In this document: in pieces, positions 26,881 through 36,317 of the stretch | How the letters are laid out: every line of letters begins with the position of its first letter | Numbering within the stretch: the first letter of the stretch is position 1 | Assembly (NCBI RefSeq): GCF_001612555.1 | Contig: NZ_CP015110.1 | Span: forward strand, 434,001-498,000 | DNA from: Acinetobacter sp. TGL-Y2 | GTDB taxonomy: Bacteria; Pseudomonadota; Gammaproteobacteria; Pseudomonadales; Moraxellaceae | Direction: 5' to 3' | DNA: 64,000 nt | Program-made: the position numbers and the translations under genes | The notes under the pieces: generated by a model | Database searches by the model: none | What the model saw: only the letters and a program-made list of their open reading frames with translations | Told to the model about the DNA's origin: nothing

Positions 26881-27532
26881 TGCCACTCATCTGCTTAAAC
26901 TGTTGACGTTGTCATCCACAGCACTGCCTGTTGGGGCATATTGCTATTCGCAAGGGGTGGAAACTGCGATTGATATCGGCATGATTCATGATGAAGCCTC
27001 AAGTATGACTTACTTTGAAGAGGTACTGGAAATGCTGTTGGTACGTTTTGAACTGCCTGTTTTAAAACGTCTCATGCAGTTTCATGCAGATGAACAGCAA
27101 TTTGAATATTGGGCCAATCTTTATCGTGCCAGTCGAGAGTCTAAAGAGCTTTTAGCCGAATCAAAACAGTTGGCATTTTCGATGAATTCTTGGATTCGGG
27201 ATGTATTAAAAATGCCTGTGTTGGTCAAAAAGCAGATGGGATTTGTGCCTGTTTATGGGCAGCTCTGCGGTCGCTTGGCGCTCAATGAAGCGGATGTTTT
27301 AACCGCTTATACCTTTACCGTTCTAGAAAACCAAGTACTTGGTGCAGTCAAAACTGTTCCGCTTGGGCAGATGAGCGGACAGCGGATTTTATGGCATTTG
27401 CATGGCCTAATTCCGCAGGCCATAGAGAAAGCCTTGAGCTTAAAAGATGATGAGCTGAGTAGTGCCTTACCGCAGTACGCCATGCTCAGTATGCATCATG
27501 AAACACAGTATTCGAGATTGTTTAGATCTTAA
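26867..27532 (+). CDS. ureF: Urease accessory protein UreF
   Basis: UreF acts with UreD and UreG in urease activation. The N-terminal [20 protein letters not shown] and [14 protein letters not shown] are standard; the 221-residue length is normal. It starts inside the ureE tail (14-base overlap), which suggests coupled translation, and ends 106 bases before ureG. A REP-like palindrome occupies that gap. Confidence 0.95.
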   Translation: MPITNATHLLKLLTLSSTALPVGAYCYSQGVETAIDIGMIHDEASSMTYFEEVLEMLLVRFELPVLKRLMQFHADEQQFEYWANLYRASRESKELLAESKQLAFSMNSWIRDVLKMPVLVKKQMGFVPVYGQLCGRLALNEADVLTAYTFTVLENQVLGAVKTVPLGQMSGQRILWHLHGLIPQAIEKALSLKDDELSSALPQYAMLSMHHETQYSRLFRS

Positions 27533-27543
27533 AATTTAAAACA

Positions 27544-27612
27544 AACCTCTCCCTAGCCCTCTCCTGAGAGGAGAGGGAATTCTAACTTCCCCCTCTCCCT
27601 ATGGGAGAGGGT
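27544..27612. repeat. REP-like double palindrome between ureF and ureG
   Basis: Two hairpins lie side by side: CCCTCTCCT (27557-27565) with AGGAGAGGG (27569-27577), and CCCTCTCCC (27591-27599) with GGGAGAGGG (27603-27611). The outer flanks CCTCTCCCTAG and TTGGGGAGAGG also pair, so the whole element is a nested inverted repeat of about 80 bases. Such C/G-rich palindromes are recurring intergenic elements in this genus. Confidence 0.6.
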
Positions 27613-27638
27613 TGGGGAGAGGGAAAAGGAAATAAAAA

Positions 27639-28253
27639 ATGACACAACGTTCGCCACTTCGCGTGGGTATTGGTGGTCCAGTCGGATCAGGTAAAACAGC
27701 GCTGACTTTAAATTTATGCCGTGCTTTACGTCATAAATACAATATGGCAGTGGTCACCAATGACATTTACACCAAAGAAGATTCCAACTTTCTCACCCGC
27801 AATGAAGCGATGAGCCCAGACCGAATTGTCGGTGTGGAAACAGGCGGTTGTCCGCATACAGCGATCCGTGAGGATGCCTCAATTAACCTTGCTGCAATTG
27901 ATGATCTGTGTGAAAAATTTGATGGTTTAGAGCTGATTATCATTGAAAGTGGGGGCGATAATTTGGCGGCGACCTTTAGTCCAGAATTGTCTGATTTAAC
28001 CTTGTATGTGATTGATGTTGCAGGCGGTGAAAAAATCCCACGTAAAGGTGGGCCGGGCATTACCAAGTCCGATTTGCTCATCATCAATAAAACAGATTTA
28101 GCGCCGATGGTGGGGGCAAATTTGGAGGTGATGGATCAAGACGCGAAACGGATGCGGGGTGATAAACCCTTCCTTTTTTCAAATATGAAAACTGAAGAGG
28201 GTGTAGCCGAGATTATTTCATTCATTGAAAAACAAGGGCTGTTTAAATCCTAA
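27639..28253 (+). CDS. ureG: Urease accessory GTPase UreG
   Basis: UreG is a SIMIBI GTPase whose GTP hydrolysis drives nickel insertion. It has the P-loop [11 protein letters not shown] (about residues 10-20), the nickel-binding [14 protein letters not shown], and NKTDLAP as G4. The 204-residue length is normal. AAAAGGAAA precedes the ATG. No hupE/ureJ nickel permease follows, although it often does; a terminator comes next instead. Confidence 0.97.
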   Translation: MTQRSPLRVGIGGPVGSGKTALTLNLCRALRHKYNMAVVTNDIYTKEDSNFLTRNEAMSPDRIVGVETGGCPHTAIREDASINLAAIDDLCEKFDGLELIIIESGGDNLAATFSPELSDLTLYVIDVAGGEKIPRKGGPGITKSDLLIINKTDLAPMVGANLEVMDQDAKRMRGDKPFLFSNMKTEEGVAEIISFIEKQGLFKS

Positions 28254-28285
28254 GAATCTGAAAGCGCAGAGACATCTAGATATAA

Positions 28286-28314
28286 AAACTCCGTCAAGTA
28301 GACGGAGTTTTTTG
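28286..28314. terminator. Terminator between ureG and uup
   Basis: AAACTCCGTC (28286-28295) and GACGGAGTTT (28301-28310) form a 10-bp stem with a 5-base loop, followed by TTT on the plus strand. It can serve the convergent genes on both sides. Confidence 0.8.
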
Positions 28315-28355
28315 TTTAAAACATCAGTAATTAAACAGTCAAAATGACCAAAGGA

Positions 28356-30260
28356 TTAGCCTTTGCTCATCTCTTCAAGTTGTTCCCATTGCTCTAATTT
28401 CTCAAGCAATTGCTCATCAATTTCAGATAAACGTGCAGACAATTTCATCGCTTGATCATTGTTTGAAATGAACAGTGATCCATCAGCAAGTTTTGCATTG
28501 ATGTCGGCTTGTTCTTTTTCCAAAGCTTCCATTTCAACAGGCAATTGTTCTAAAGCACGCTGATCTTTATAGCTCAGTTTTACTTTTTTCGGTGCAGCAG
28601 CTGCAGCCGTTGCTTCAGCTTTGGCGAGGGCTTTTTTCACATCACTTTTTTGATCGACCGCAGTTTGGTCAGGACGTTGTTCTAAATAATCCTGATAACC
28701 ACCGACGTATTCATCAATATGACCTTTGCCATCAAATACCCAAGTCGACGTCACAACGTTGTCCATAAATGCACGGTCATGCGAGATCAAGAGCAAAGTA
28801 CCTTTGTAGCTGCCTAGCATTTCTTCTAACAGCTCTAGCGTCACCATATCCAAGTCATTGGTTGGCTCATCCATCACGATTAAGTTCGATGGTTTAAGGA
28901 GTAGCTTCGCCAGCAAAATACGGTTACGTTCACCACCAGACAAGGCTTTTACAGGTGTACGTGCACGTTCTGGAGAGAATAAGAAGTCTTGTAGGTAGCT
29001 ATAAATATGACGACGACCACCGGTAACATCAACAAAGTCTGAACCTTCAGAGACGTTATCTTTCACCGATTTTTCAAGATCAAGGGCATTACGCAATTGG
29101 TCGAAATATGCCACTTCAAGCTGCGTTCCTGTTTTCACAGAACCAGTATGTTCAAGCTCACCCAAGATCGCTTTGATCAAGGTGGTTTTACCTACACCGT
29201 TGTCGCCAACTAAACCAATACGATCGCCACGTAACACCAGTGCAGAGAAGTCTCTGATGATGGGTGCATTGTTGCCAAAAGCGACGCTTAATTTTTCAAT
29301 ATCGAATACAAGTTTGCCTGAACGGTTGGCATCTTGCGTTCCCATATTGACTTTGCCTTGCTGCGAACGACGTGCTTTTGATTCTTCACGTAAGGCTTTG
29401 AGTTCACGCACACGACCTTCATTACGGGTACGGCGCGCTTTAATGCCTTGGCGAATCCAAACTTCTTCTTCAGCCAGCTTTTTGTCGAATAAAGCATTTT
29501 GTTTTTCTTCAGCTTCCATTTGCATGGCTTTAAGTTCTAAGTAACGTGAATAGTTACCTTCGTAGCTTCGTAGCGTGCCACGGTCAAGCTCAACAATACG
29601 TGTTGCAATGCTGTCAACGAATGAGCGGTCATGCGAGATAAATAAAAGCGTGAGATTGTTTTGATCAAGCAAGAATTTTTCTAACCATTCAATACTTTCA
29701 ACGTCCAAATGGTTGGTTGGCTCATCGAGTAGCAATACGTCTGGCTGGGTCAGTAAGGCACGAGCAAGCAGTACACGGCGCTTACGACCACCTGACAAAT
29801 CGGCCAAGTCAGCATCTGGGTCAAGACCCATTTTACTTAAAATTGAATTTACTTTGGTCTCAAGTGCCCAACCATCGACTTGATCCAGTTTGTGTTGAAG
29901 CTCGCCCATACGGTCACATGCTTCCATATCACCGAGTACACAGGCATCACTTGCTTCATGGTAAGCACGAAGCACAGTGGCTGCTTCACCAGCACCATCT
30001 GCCACGATATCAGCCACTTTGCCTGAATCCATGGGTACATCTTGAGCAAGCATTGAAATGGTAATGCCATTTTGTAAAGAAACTTCACCACGATCTGGCA
30101 GTAAGCTTCCCTCAATCAGCTTGAGTAAAGTAGACTTACCTTCACCGTTACGGCCAATCAAACAAACTCGTTCACCGCGCTCTAAGTTAAAGTTCGCGCC
30201 GTCGAGCAGGGAGGGTCCGCCAAATGCAAGTTGGACATCCCTTAACGTAATATAGGCCAT
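28356..30260 (-). CDS. uup: ABC-F family ATPase Uup
   Basis: ABC-F proteins have two ABC ATPase domains and no membrane part, acting at the ribosome or on DNA; Uup affects transposon precise excision in E. coli. Two Walker A motifs (GRNGEGKSTLL and GDNGVGKTTLI), two LSGG signatures (LSGGRKRRVLLAR, LSGGERNRILLAK) and a C-terminal coiled coil (about 550-634) fit Uup rather than an antibiotic-protection member. I start it at ATG 30260, where AGGAAACAGT precedes the codon; upstream in-frame codons would add a 28-residue tail without a site. It is divergent from slyX. Confidence 0.93.
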   Translation of the reverse strand: MAYITLRDVQLAFGGPSLLDGANFNLERGERVCLIGRNGEGKSTLLKLIEGSLLPDRGEVSLQNGITISMLAQDVPMDSGKVADIVADGAGEAATVLRAYHEASDACVLGDMEACDRMGELQHKLDQVDGWALETKVNSILSKMGLDPDADLADLSGGRKRRVLLARALLTQPDVLLLDEPTNHLDVESIEWLEKFLLDQNNLTLLFISHDRSFVDSIATRIVELDRGTLRSYEGNYSRYLELKAMQMEAEEKQNALFDKKLAEEEVWIRQGIKARRTRNEGRVRELKALREESKARRSQQGKVNMGTQDANRSGKLVFDIEKLSVAFGNNAPIIRDFSALVLRGDRIGLVGDNGVGKTTLIKAILGELEHTGSVKTGTQLEVAYFDQLRNALDLEKSVKDNVSEGSDFVDVTGGRRHIYSYLQDFLFSPERARTPVKALSGGERNRILLAKLLLKPSNLIVMDEPTNDLDMVTLELLEEMLGSYKGTLLLISHDRAFMDNVVTSTWVFDGKGHIDEYVGGYQDYLEQRPDQTAVDQKSDVKKALAKAEATAAAAAPKKVKLSYKDQRALEQLPVEMEALEKEQADINAKLADGSLFISNNDQAMKLSARLSEIDEQLLEKLEQWEQLEEMSKG

Positions 30261-30294
30261 ACTGTTTCCTGAAATCCTACAAGGAGGACTTAAA

Positions 30295-30540
30295 ATGACT
30301 AAACAAATAAATTTTAATGAACAGGCGTCATTTTCCGCACCCATAGAAGATTTGCAAGTCCGAATTGCATTTTTAGATGAATTAGTTGATCAACTCAACA
30401 CGCAAATTGCCATTCAAGACCGTGAAATCAATGATTTGAAGAAACAAATGAAAATTTTGTATCAACGTGTTGAAGGCGCCTCCTTAGATGATGGAATTGC
30501 CAGCTTTGATCCGATTTCAGACCGTCCACCGCATTATTAA
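30295..30540 (+). CDS. slyX: SlyX-family protein
   Basis: An 81-residue SlyX protein, with the coiled-coil core LQVRIAFLDELVDQLN and the C-terminal signature DRPPHY. SlyX's function is unknown; it is a small conserved gamma-proteobacterial coiled-coil protein. AAGGAGG sits upstream of ATG 30295, only 34 bases from the divergent uup start, so the two share a promoter region. Confidence 0.92.
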   Translation: MTKQINFNEQASFSAPIEDLQVRIAFLDELVDQLNTQIAIQDREINDLKKQMKILYQRVEGASLDDGIASFDPISDRPPHY

Positions 30541-30567
30541 GAGTTCACTTCATCTAAATCTTGTCAG

Positions 30568-31659
30568 ATGAATGTATTTTATTTGACCTTTATCGATAAC
30601 AGCGTTGTAATAAACCCTTCACTTTACGAGTTTTTGAAAACGACTATGAATGCCAAAGTTGTACTTTTAGATCTGGAAAATAATCCTCCGACAGCACAAC
30701 TATTTAGAGATATTATTGAGCATTTTTCGACTTTATATATCTTTAATGGACAAGGTCGTTTTGAATTTCCTTTGATTGATTTAACTGAACTGGCGAGCTG
30801 GATCAATAGTGGTCAGGTGATTGTTTTAGATACTTTAGCCGCCAAAGAAAAAGAGTTTGAATATGCAGTGGTGGTAGGGCAGTTATTGGCGCTGCTTGAA
30901 CCTGAAGCCCACATTGAAGTCATTTCAACCATGGACAGTAGTCACATGCTCATCGAGATGATGGCGGCCTCAGGTCTCAGTTGTCATTTGATTCAGCTCA
31001 AACGTGATGCAGCAGATGCTAAAGCCAAAAGCTTGATTCCAAGTCTTGATGCAATTTTGGCAAATCCACAGCTGCAACAGATTAAAAAATACTGTGATAC
31101 TTTGGCGAAAATGTCAGGTAAACCGAATACTGTTTTGAAGCTCAAAAACTCGATCGCCAATATTTTGAATCTAGACACAGATCAAACCCAGCATATATTG
31201 GGTATGCTGATCAATTTAAAACTGGTCAAAAAAGAACAAGAACAGATCTCATTTCGTAAGAAAGTTCTGAAACAATGGCTACAGTTAGATCTTGATGTTG
31301 AACCCGCATCGATTCAACCTGAATTAAAACTGGCTAAAGTCGATTCATTGCTTGCCAAACTACAGACCAATTCTCAACAAATTTTGGCTGAAGTCGACTC
31401 GCGTATCGCAGTTAAAAACATTCAAGATGATTTGTTTAAAAACTTTGAGCAGATTGATCCCGTTCAAATGGAAGTCATTCAAAAGCTGAATCAACTCAAG
31501 TCTGAAAAACCCAAAGATATTTATCAGCTACGTGATTTATTAGAGCAATTATTTCCAAAATCAGATGTTCGACTATTGCTCAAAGAAATGCTCGATAAAG
31601 GCTACATTTACTGGAATGGAAATTCGGTCATTTACAGTCATGAAATGTTTCTGAATTAA
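30568..31659 (+). CDS. Unrecognised protein with possible PIN-like N-terminal domain
   Basis: I do not recognise a firm family. Residues 1-150 alternate strands and helices: acidic residues follow a hydrophobic strand at VVLLDLE (about 32-38), then LYIFNGQGRFEFPLIDL (about 57-73), then FEYAVVVGQLLALL with VISTMDSSHMLIEMM. This recalls PIN-like/NYN folds, in which an N-terminal Asp, a central Asp and a late SxDs stretch bind metal, but spacing and residues are divergent. Residues 160-363 look helical, with winged-helix-like parts. It is 27 bases after slyX in the same direction, and the gene ends at a hairpin. Confidence 0.5.
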   Translation: MNVFYLTFIDNSVVINPSLYEFLKTTMNAKVVLLDLENNPPTAQLFRDIIEHFSTLYIFNGQGRFEFPLIDLTELASWINSGQVIVLDTLAAKEKEFEYAVVVGQLLALLEPEAHIEVISTMDSSHMLIEMMAASGLSCHLIQLKRDAADAKAKSLIPSLDAILANPQLQQIKKYCDTLAKMSGKPNTVLKLKNSIANILNLDTDQTQHILGMLINLKLVKKEQEQISFRKKVLKQWLQLDLDVEPASIQPELKLAKVDSLLAKLQTNSQQILAEVDSRIAVKNIQDDLFKNFEQIDPVQMEVIQKLNQLKSEKPKDIYQLRDLLEQLFPKSDVRLLLKEMLDKGYIYWNGNSVIYSHEMFLN

Positions 31660-31675
31660 TTAAACTCCTTCCAAT

Positions 31676-31710
31676 AATCTCTCTAAAGCCGAGTCTGTTT
31701 TAGAGAGATT
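31676..31710. terminator. Stem-loop after the PIN-like gene
   Basis: AATCTCTCTAAA (31676-31687) and TTTAGAGAGATT (31699-31710) form a 12-bp perfect stem with an 11-base loop. No T tract follows on the plus strand, so it may be a processing or attenuation hairpin rather than a terminator. Confidence 0.45.
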
Positions 31711-31794
31711 TAATGGAGAGCTTCGATTGAGAATGATCGTCTTCATTTGATTTCAAAACGCCGCTTTTTATCATTAGAGGTTATACATTTGCCA

Positions 31795-31810
31795 GGCTTT
31801 GTTGCACAAA
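31795..31810 (+). repeat. Left terminal inverted repeat of the IS
   Basis: GGCTTTGTTGCACAAA; the outermost bases of the element, matching the right end exactly over 16 bases. Confidence 0.9.
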
Positions 31811-31848
31811 CCTACCATTAGATGCTTATTCAGCAATATAATTTCTGA

Positions 31849-32796
31849 ATGAACAAGCCTACGCCTAAAATTTATCGTACAACCAATTGGTCTTCCTATA
31901 ATCGGACCTTAATCAACCGAGGAAATATCTCCATTTGGTTTGATCCTAACACTCAGTGGTATGCCCAGCCAAAAGGTAAACACGGTCGAAATCACACCTA
32001 TTCCGATACCGCTATCCAATGCTGTTTGATGATCAAATCTCTATTTCGCCTATCTTTACGTATGGTCACAGGCTTTGTTCAAAGTCTGATTAAACTCTGT
32101 GGATTAGATTGGGCAGCACCAGATTATTCGACCATATGCAGAAGACAAAAGCATATTGATATCGCAATTAGCTATCAGAAAAGTAGTGATGGACTACATC
32201 TACTCGTCGATTCTACTGGTCTGAAATTTTTAGGTGAGGGTGAATGGAAACGTAAGAAACATCAGCCTGAATACCGTCGTCAATGGCGCAAACTGCATAT
32301 TGGTATAGACGCTAAAACCCTACAAATACGGGCTGTACAACTCACTACAAATGATGTCAGTGATTCACAAGTATTAGAAGATTTACTTGCTCAAATTCCC
32401 TTGGATGAGCAAATTGATTCTGTCTATACGGATGGTGCTTATGACACCAAGCATTGCCGACAAGTCATTTTAGATCGAGATGCACATGCGGTAATACCAC
32501 CAAGGAAAAATGCAAAGCCTTGGAAAGATCAGCAAGCGAGGTCTATAGAGCGGAATGAGTTATTGAAAACAGTCAATCTTGCGAAGCAGTGCTTCTCAGG
32601 AAGATCCCTTTGGAAAAGGTGGTCTGGTTATCACCGTCGAAGTTTGGTAGAAACCAAGATGCATTGCATCAAATTATTAGGCGATAAATTAACAGCAAGG
32701 AGTTTCCCTAGTCAGGTGAATGAGATTCACGCACGTATAGCAGTGTTAAATAAATTTACGGAATTAGGTCGCCCTCATACCCAAGTTGTCACTTAA
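31849..32796 (+). CDS. IS5-family transposase
   Basis: The 315-residue DDE transposase is intact, without frameshift or premature stop. Visible catalytic parts are LLVDSTGLKFLG (first Asp), SVYTDGAYDTKH (second Asp) and RRSLVETKMHCIK (Glu, with the Y-(2)-R-(3)-E-(6)-K-like spacing of IS5). It binds and cuts the 16-base terminal repeats. An N-terminal stretch GKHGRNHTYSDTAIQCCLMIK belongs to the DUF772-like segment. The intact frame suggests a recent or active copy. Confidence 0.95.
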   Translation: MNKPTPKIYRTTNWSSYNRTLINRGNISIWFDPNTQWYAQPKGKHGRNHTYSDTAIQCCLMIKSLFRLSLRMVTGFVQSLIKLCGLDWAAPDYSTICRRQKHIDIAISYQKSSDGLHLLVDSTGLKFLGEGEWKRKKHQPEYRRQWRKLHIGIDAKTLQIRAVQLTTNDVSDSQVLEDLLAQIPLDEQIDSVYTDGAYDTKHCRQVILDRDAHAVIPPRKNAKPWKDQQARSIERNELLKTVNLAKQCFSGRSLWKRWSGYHRRSLVETKMHCIKLLGDKLTARSFPSQVNEIHARIAVLNKFTELGRPHTQVVT

Positions 32797-32832
32797 ATTT
32801 GGCTCACTTAGAGTAGCTCTGCCTTTCAAACC

Positions 32833-32848
32833 TTTGTGCAACAAAGCC
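32833..32848 (-). repeat. Right terminal inverted repeat of the IS
   Basis: TTTGTGCAACAAAGCC, the exact complement of the left end over 16 bases. Confidence 0.9.
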
Positions 32849-32850
32849 TG

Positions 32851-32898
32851 TCTAAACTATTAAAGTTATTAGAAAAGCATCAGCTGATCATCAATTAA
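32851..32898 (+). pseudogene. C-terminal remnant of a gene cut by the IS
   Basis: Immediately right of the element an open frame reads SKLLKLLEKHQLIIN and stops at TAA 32898. It has no start and looks like the last residues of a truncated gene whose 5' part is absent on the left side of the element. The family cannot be told from 15 residues. Confidence 0.35.
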
Positions 32899-33054
32899 AT
32901 GTATTTTGAAATACCCCCTACAGTCGAATATCAGTTGAGGGCATGCGGAAAAAGCTTAAATTCATCAATTGAATCTTCAGCGTCATGGATGGAATTTTAT
33001 CAAGAACATGCTTTAAATGAGCGGATCCAACCTGTGTGGATTTTGCAAAAGTAG
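32899..33054 (+). CDS. Candidate small protein of 51 residues
   Basis: ATG 32899 follows the TAA of the truncated frame directly, an arrangement typical of translational coupling in an operon. The product is 51 residues (MYFEIPPTVEYQLRACGKS at the start, RIQPVWILQK at the end) with no recognised family. If real it has lost its upstream partner to the IS and perhaps its promoter. Confidence 0.4.
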   Translation: MYFEIPPTVEYQLRACGKSLNSSIESSASWMEFYQEHALNERIQPVWILQK

Positions 33055-33147
33055 CCTTAAAGATGCATTTCTGGGGCTATTTTCATTTTCGTCTTGCGTT
33101 TTATATTCACCTTATGCAACTCTAATATAAGAATCAAAAGGTGAATT

Positions 33148-33597
33148 ATGGAAAATGCTGGTCTTTGGATTACGATCCTCATCGTGGTTTTTATATTGGG
33201 TTCGATTTTTGGCTTACGTGTCAGTCCAAGAGAAAAAGCACTCGGTATCATGCGTGATAAAGCACGAAAAATGGGTTTACATCCCCGTTTGATTGCGGCG
33301 CCGGATTGGACGAAAATTCCAAAAGCGACAGAAAATCGTGCCAGTATGGTGGCGTACTATAGTGTCATTATTCCAGAAGGTCGTTTACTGTTAATGCGAG
33401 CACGCGTCGAAGAGCAAAAACTTCACGTGGTTCAGGGTGATCAGAAATTTAATGATTTTCCCATTGCATTAAAGGGGATTTATGCTATTGATATGCAGTC
33501 AAATTGTGTTGGGCTCTATTGGGACGAAGAATCTGATTTGATAGCAACACAACTTGATGATATGAAAGAACTTTTAATAAAATTGGCTGAAATTTAA
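33148..33597 (+). CDS. Conserved hypothetical membrane-anchored protein
   Basis: The 149-residue protein has one N-terminal membrane helix (about residues 5-23), then a short basic segment (RVSPREKALGIMRDKARKMG) and a cytoplasmic domain of about 110 residues with alternating strands and helices. No family recognised. AAAGGTGA lies at good spacing before ATG 33148. It precedes topA by 30 bases in the same direction, so the two may share a transcript. Confidence 0.75.
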   Translation: MENAGLWITILIVVFILGSIFGLRVSPREKALGIMRDKARKMGLHPRLIAAPDWTKIPKATENRASMVAYYSVIIPEGRLLLMRARVEEQKLHVVQGDQKFNDFPIALKGIYAIDMQSNCVGLYWDEESDLIATQLDDMKELLIKLAEI

Positions 33598-33627
33598 CTC
33601 TTACAGAAATAGGAATAACGGTTCATT

Positions 33628-36267
33628 ATGGCGAATGCTCCTAAGTCCACATCCAAAAGCGCTACAGCAAAAACCTCTGATGCTGGGAAAAAACGTGCCT
33701 TAGTGATTGTAGAATCGCCTGCAAAAGCGAAAACCATTAATAAATACTTAGGTTCAAACTATATTGTGAAATCTTCTGTAGGTCACGTCCGTGACTTGCC
33801 TACGGGAGCTTCAAAATCGACGGAAAAAAAAACCGCAACACGTGCTAAGTTGACCGATGAGCAGAAGGCTGAAAAAGCACAATCCGCATTGGTCAATCGC
33901 ATGGGGGTAGACCCAGAACACGACTGGAAAGCACATTACGAAGTGCTGCCGGGCAAAGAGCATGTCGTGGCTGAACTGAAAAAGCTGGCCTCTCAAGTCG
34001 ATGAAATCTATCTCGCAACGGATATGGACAGAGAGGGGGAAGCCATTGCTTGGCATTTAAAAGAAGTCATTGGTGGAGATGAATCACGTTATCAACGCGT
34101 GGTCTTCAACGAGATTACCAAAAATGCCATTCAAGAAGCCTTTAAACAGCCTTCTCGCTTAGATACAGACAAAGTCAACGCTCAGCAAGCGCGTCGTTTC
34201 TTGGACCGTATTGTGGGCTTTATGATCTCGCCACTGCTGTGGGAAAAGATTGCTCGTGGGTTATCGGCAGGTCGTGTACAGTCTGTCGCTGCGAAGCTGG
34301 TGGTTGAGCGTGAACGTGAAATTCGTGCATTTATTCCTGAAGAATATTGGCAGGTTTTTGCAGATACACAGTCGAAAAAAGATCACATTCGTTTAGAAGC
34401 AGTCAAACAAGGTGGCAAAACCTTAAAGCTGCAAAATAAAGCACAAACAGATGCTTTGCTAAACATTCTAAAAGATGCTGAATATACCGTTTCAGTTCGT
34501 GAAGATAAACCGACCAAGGTTAATCCAAGCGCGCCCTACATCACATCGACTTTACAACAAGCAGCCAGCACACGTTTGGGCTTCTCTGTAAAGAAAACCA
34601 TGACCATGGCACAGCGTTTGTATGAAGCAGGTTTTATCACCTACATGCGTACGGACTCCACTTTTTTAAGTGATGATGCGGTCAATATGGCGCGGAATTA
34701 CATCGAACTTGAATTTGGTGAAACCTATATTCCGGCTAAACCGAATCGTTATGGCAACAAAGCGGGTGCGCAAGAAGCGCATGAAGCGATTCGCCCTTCA
34801 ACGATCACCCTAAGCGGTGATCAACTTGTTGGTGTAGATCGTGATGCACAGCGTTTGTATGACCTGATTTGGCGTCAGTTTGTGGCGTGTCAAATGACCT
34901 CAGCTGAATATTTGTCATCGACGATTTTGGTTAATGCCAATGGCGTTGAGCTTAAAGCGAAAGGGCGTACTTTGGTATTTGATGGTTTTACCAAAGTCCG
35001 TGGTGCCAACAAAGCAGATGATGATATTTTATTGCCTGCGGTGAAAGTCGGTGAAGTACTGAAGCTAAATAAACTTGATCCTTCGCAGCATTTTACCAAG
35101 CCACCTGCACGTTTTACCGAAGCGTCATTGGTGAAAGAACTCGAGAAAAAAGGCATTGGTCGTCCATCCACCTATGCCGCGATTATCTCGACTATTCAAG
35201 ATCGTGGTTATGTGAAGCTGGATAACCGTCGTCTCTTTGCAGAGAAGATGGGCGAAATCGTAACGGATCGTTTAGACGAAAACTTCAATAACCTCATGAA
35301 CTATGCCTTTACCGCTGACCTTGAAGGTCAGCTGGATAAAGTCGCAGATGGTGAGCGTAATTGGAAAGATTTACTGAACAACTTCTACGGTGATTTCAAA
35401 AAGCGTTTAACCACGGCACAAGGTGAAGACGGCATGCGCCGTAATCAGCCTGTGGAAGTGGCATCGGTTCACTGTAAAGAGTGTGACCGTCCGATGCAGA
35501 TTCGTACGGGCACAACTGGTGTGTTCTTGGGCTGTTCGGGTTATAACTTACCGCCAAAAGAGCGCTGTAAGGGCACGTTTAACTTGACGCCTGTTGAGTC
35601 ACTTGCTGTTTTGTCGGATGATGAAGGTGCAGAAACTGCTGACCTAATGTCAAAAAAACGTTGTCCAATTTGTGAAACCGCAATGGACAGCTACGTGATT
35701 GACGGCGGACGCAAGTTACATGTTTGTGGGAATAACCCAGACTGTGCCGGTTTTGAACTTGAAGAAGGTGAGTTCAAAATTAAGGGCTATGACGGCCCAA
35801 GTATTCCATGTGACAAGTGTGATGGTGAAATGCAGTTGAAGACAGGTCGTTTTGGACCTTACTTTGCCTGTGGCAGCTGTGACAACACCCGCAAAGTGTT
35901 GAAAAGCGGTCAGCCTGCACCTCCACGTGTCGACCCGATTCGAATGGAACATTTGCGTTCAACCAAACATGATGACTTCTTTGTCCTTCGTGATGGTGCG
36001 GCAGGATTATTCTTGGCAGCAAGCAAGTTTCCTAAAGTCCGTGAAACACGTGCACCGAAGGTATCAGAACTGCGCTCTGTGGCTGAACAGCTTGATCCGA
36101 AGTATCAATTTATTTTAAAGGCGCCAGATCAAGATCCAGACGGCAATCCAACACTGGTGAAATTCAGTCGTAAGAACCAAGAACAATATGTTGGCTCTGA
36201 AAATGCTGAAGGTAAACAAACCAAGTGGAGTATGGTATATCGTGATGGAAAATGGGCTGAAGCTTAA
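33628..36267 (+). CDS. topA: DNA topoisomerase I
   Basis: TopA relaxes negatively supercoiled DNA by single-strand passage. The Toprim domain begins with [18 protein letters not shown] (about residues 25-42) and has [12 protein letters not shown] (about 132-143); the catalytic tyrosine is about residue 339 in [11 protein letters not shown]. The C-terminal region has several CX2C-type zinc-ribbon modules (about 618-770), for example [10 protein letters not shown] and [11 protein letters not shown], as in other long TopA proteins. The length of 879 residues is normal for the family. It is followed by a strong terminator. Confidence 0.98.
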   Translation: MANAPKSTSKSATAKTSDAGKKRALVIVESPAKAKTINKYLGSNYIVKSSVGHVRDLPTGASKSTEKKTATRAKLTDEQKAEKAQSALVNRMGVDPEHDWKAHYEVLPGKEHVVAELKKLASQVDEIYLATDMDREGEAIAWHLKEVIGGDESRYQRVVFNEITKNAIQEAFKQPSRLDTDKVNAQQARRFLDRIVGFMISPLLWEKIARGLSAGRVQSVAAKLVVEREREIRAFIPEEYWQVFADTQSKKDHIRLEAVKQGGKTLKLQNKAQTDALLNILKDAEYTVSVREDKPTKVNPSAPYITSTLQQAASTRLGFSVKKTMTMAQRLYEAGFITYMRTDSTFLSDDAVNMARNYIELEFGETYIPAKPNRYGNKAGAQEAHEAIRPSTITLSGDQLVGVDRDAQRLYDLIWRQFVACQMTSAEYLSSTILVNANGVELKAKGRTLVFDGFTKVRGANKADDDILLPAVKVGEVLKLNKLDPSQHFTKPPARFTEASLVKELEKKGIGRPSTYAAIISTIQDRGYVKLDNRRLFAEKMGEIVTDRLDENFNNLMNYAFTADLEGQLDKVADGERNWKDLLNNFYGDFKKRLTTAQGEDGMRRNQPVEVASVHCKECDRPMQIRTGTTGVFLGCSGYNLPPKERCKGTFNLTPVESLAVLSDDEGAETADLMSKKRCPICETAMDSYVIDGGRKLHVCGNNPDCAGFELEEGEFKIKGYDGPSIPCDKCDGEMQLKTGRFGPYFACGSCDNTRKVLKSGQPAPPRVDPIRMEHLRSTKHDDFFVLRDGAAGLFLAASKFPKVRETRAPKVSELRSVAEQLDPKYQFILKAPDQDPDGNPTLVKFSRKNQEQYVGSENAEGKQTKWSMVYRDGKWAEA

Positions 36268-36290
36268 ATACTTTAGTTTCAGAATCTGAA

Positions 36291-36317
36291 AAATGCTGAC
36301 GAAAGTCGGCATTTTTT
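36291..36317 (+). terminator. Rho-independent terminator of topA
   Basis: AAATGCTGAC (36291-36300) and GTCGGCATTT (36305-36314) pair (one G-T) around loop GAAA, followed by a T run. It lies 23 bases after the stop. Confidence 0.85.

Larger units (their letters stand above)
31795..32848 (+). mobile_element. IS5-family (IS903 group, IS17-like) insertion sequence
   Basis: The element is 1054 bases between terminal inverted repeats GGCTTTGTTGCACAAA (31795-31810) and its complement (32833-32848), identical over 16 bases, with two further matching bases outside. One intact transposase gene fills it. IS5-family members of the IS903 group normally make 9-base target duplications; the flanks CATTTGCCA and TGTCTAAAC do not match. 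The right flank starts with a truncated reading frame, consistent with a deletion adjacent to the element. Confidence 0.9.

Noticed and set aside
27544..27612. Repeats that could suggest a CRISPR array
   Set aside because: The repeats are inverted, not direct, have no unique spacers of constant length and there are no cas genes in the window.
29173..30064. Long plus-strand frames opposite uup
   Set aside because: They are antisense to the two ABC domains, whose motifs are clear on the minus strand; the frames arise from codon bias.
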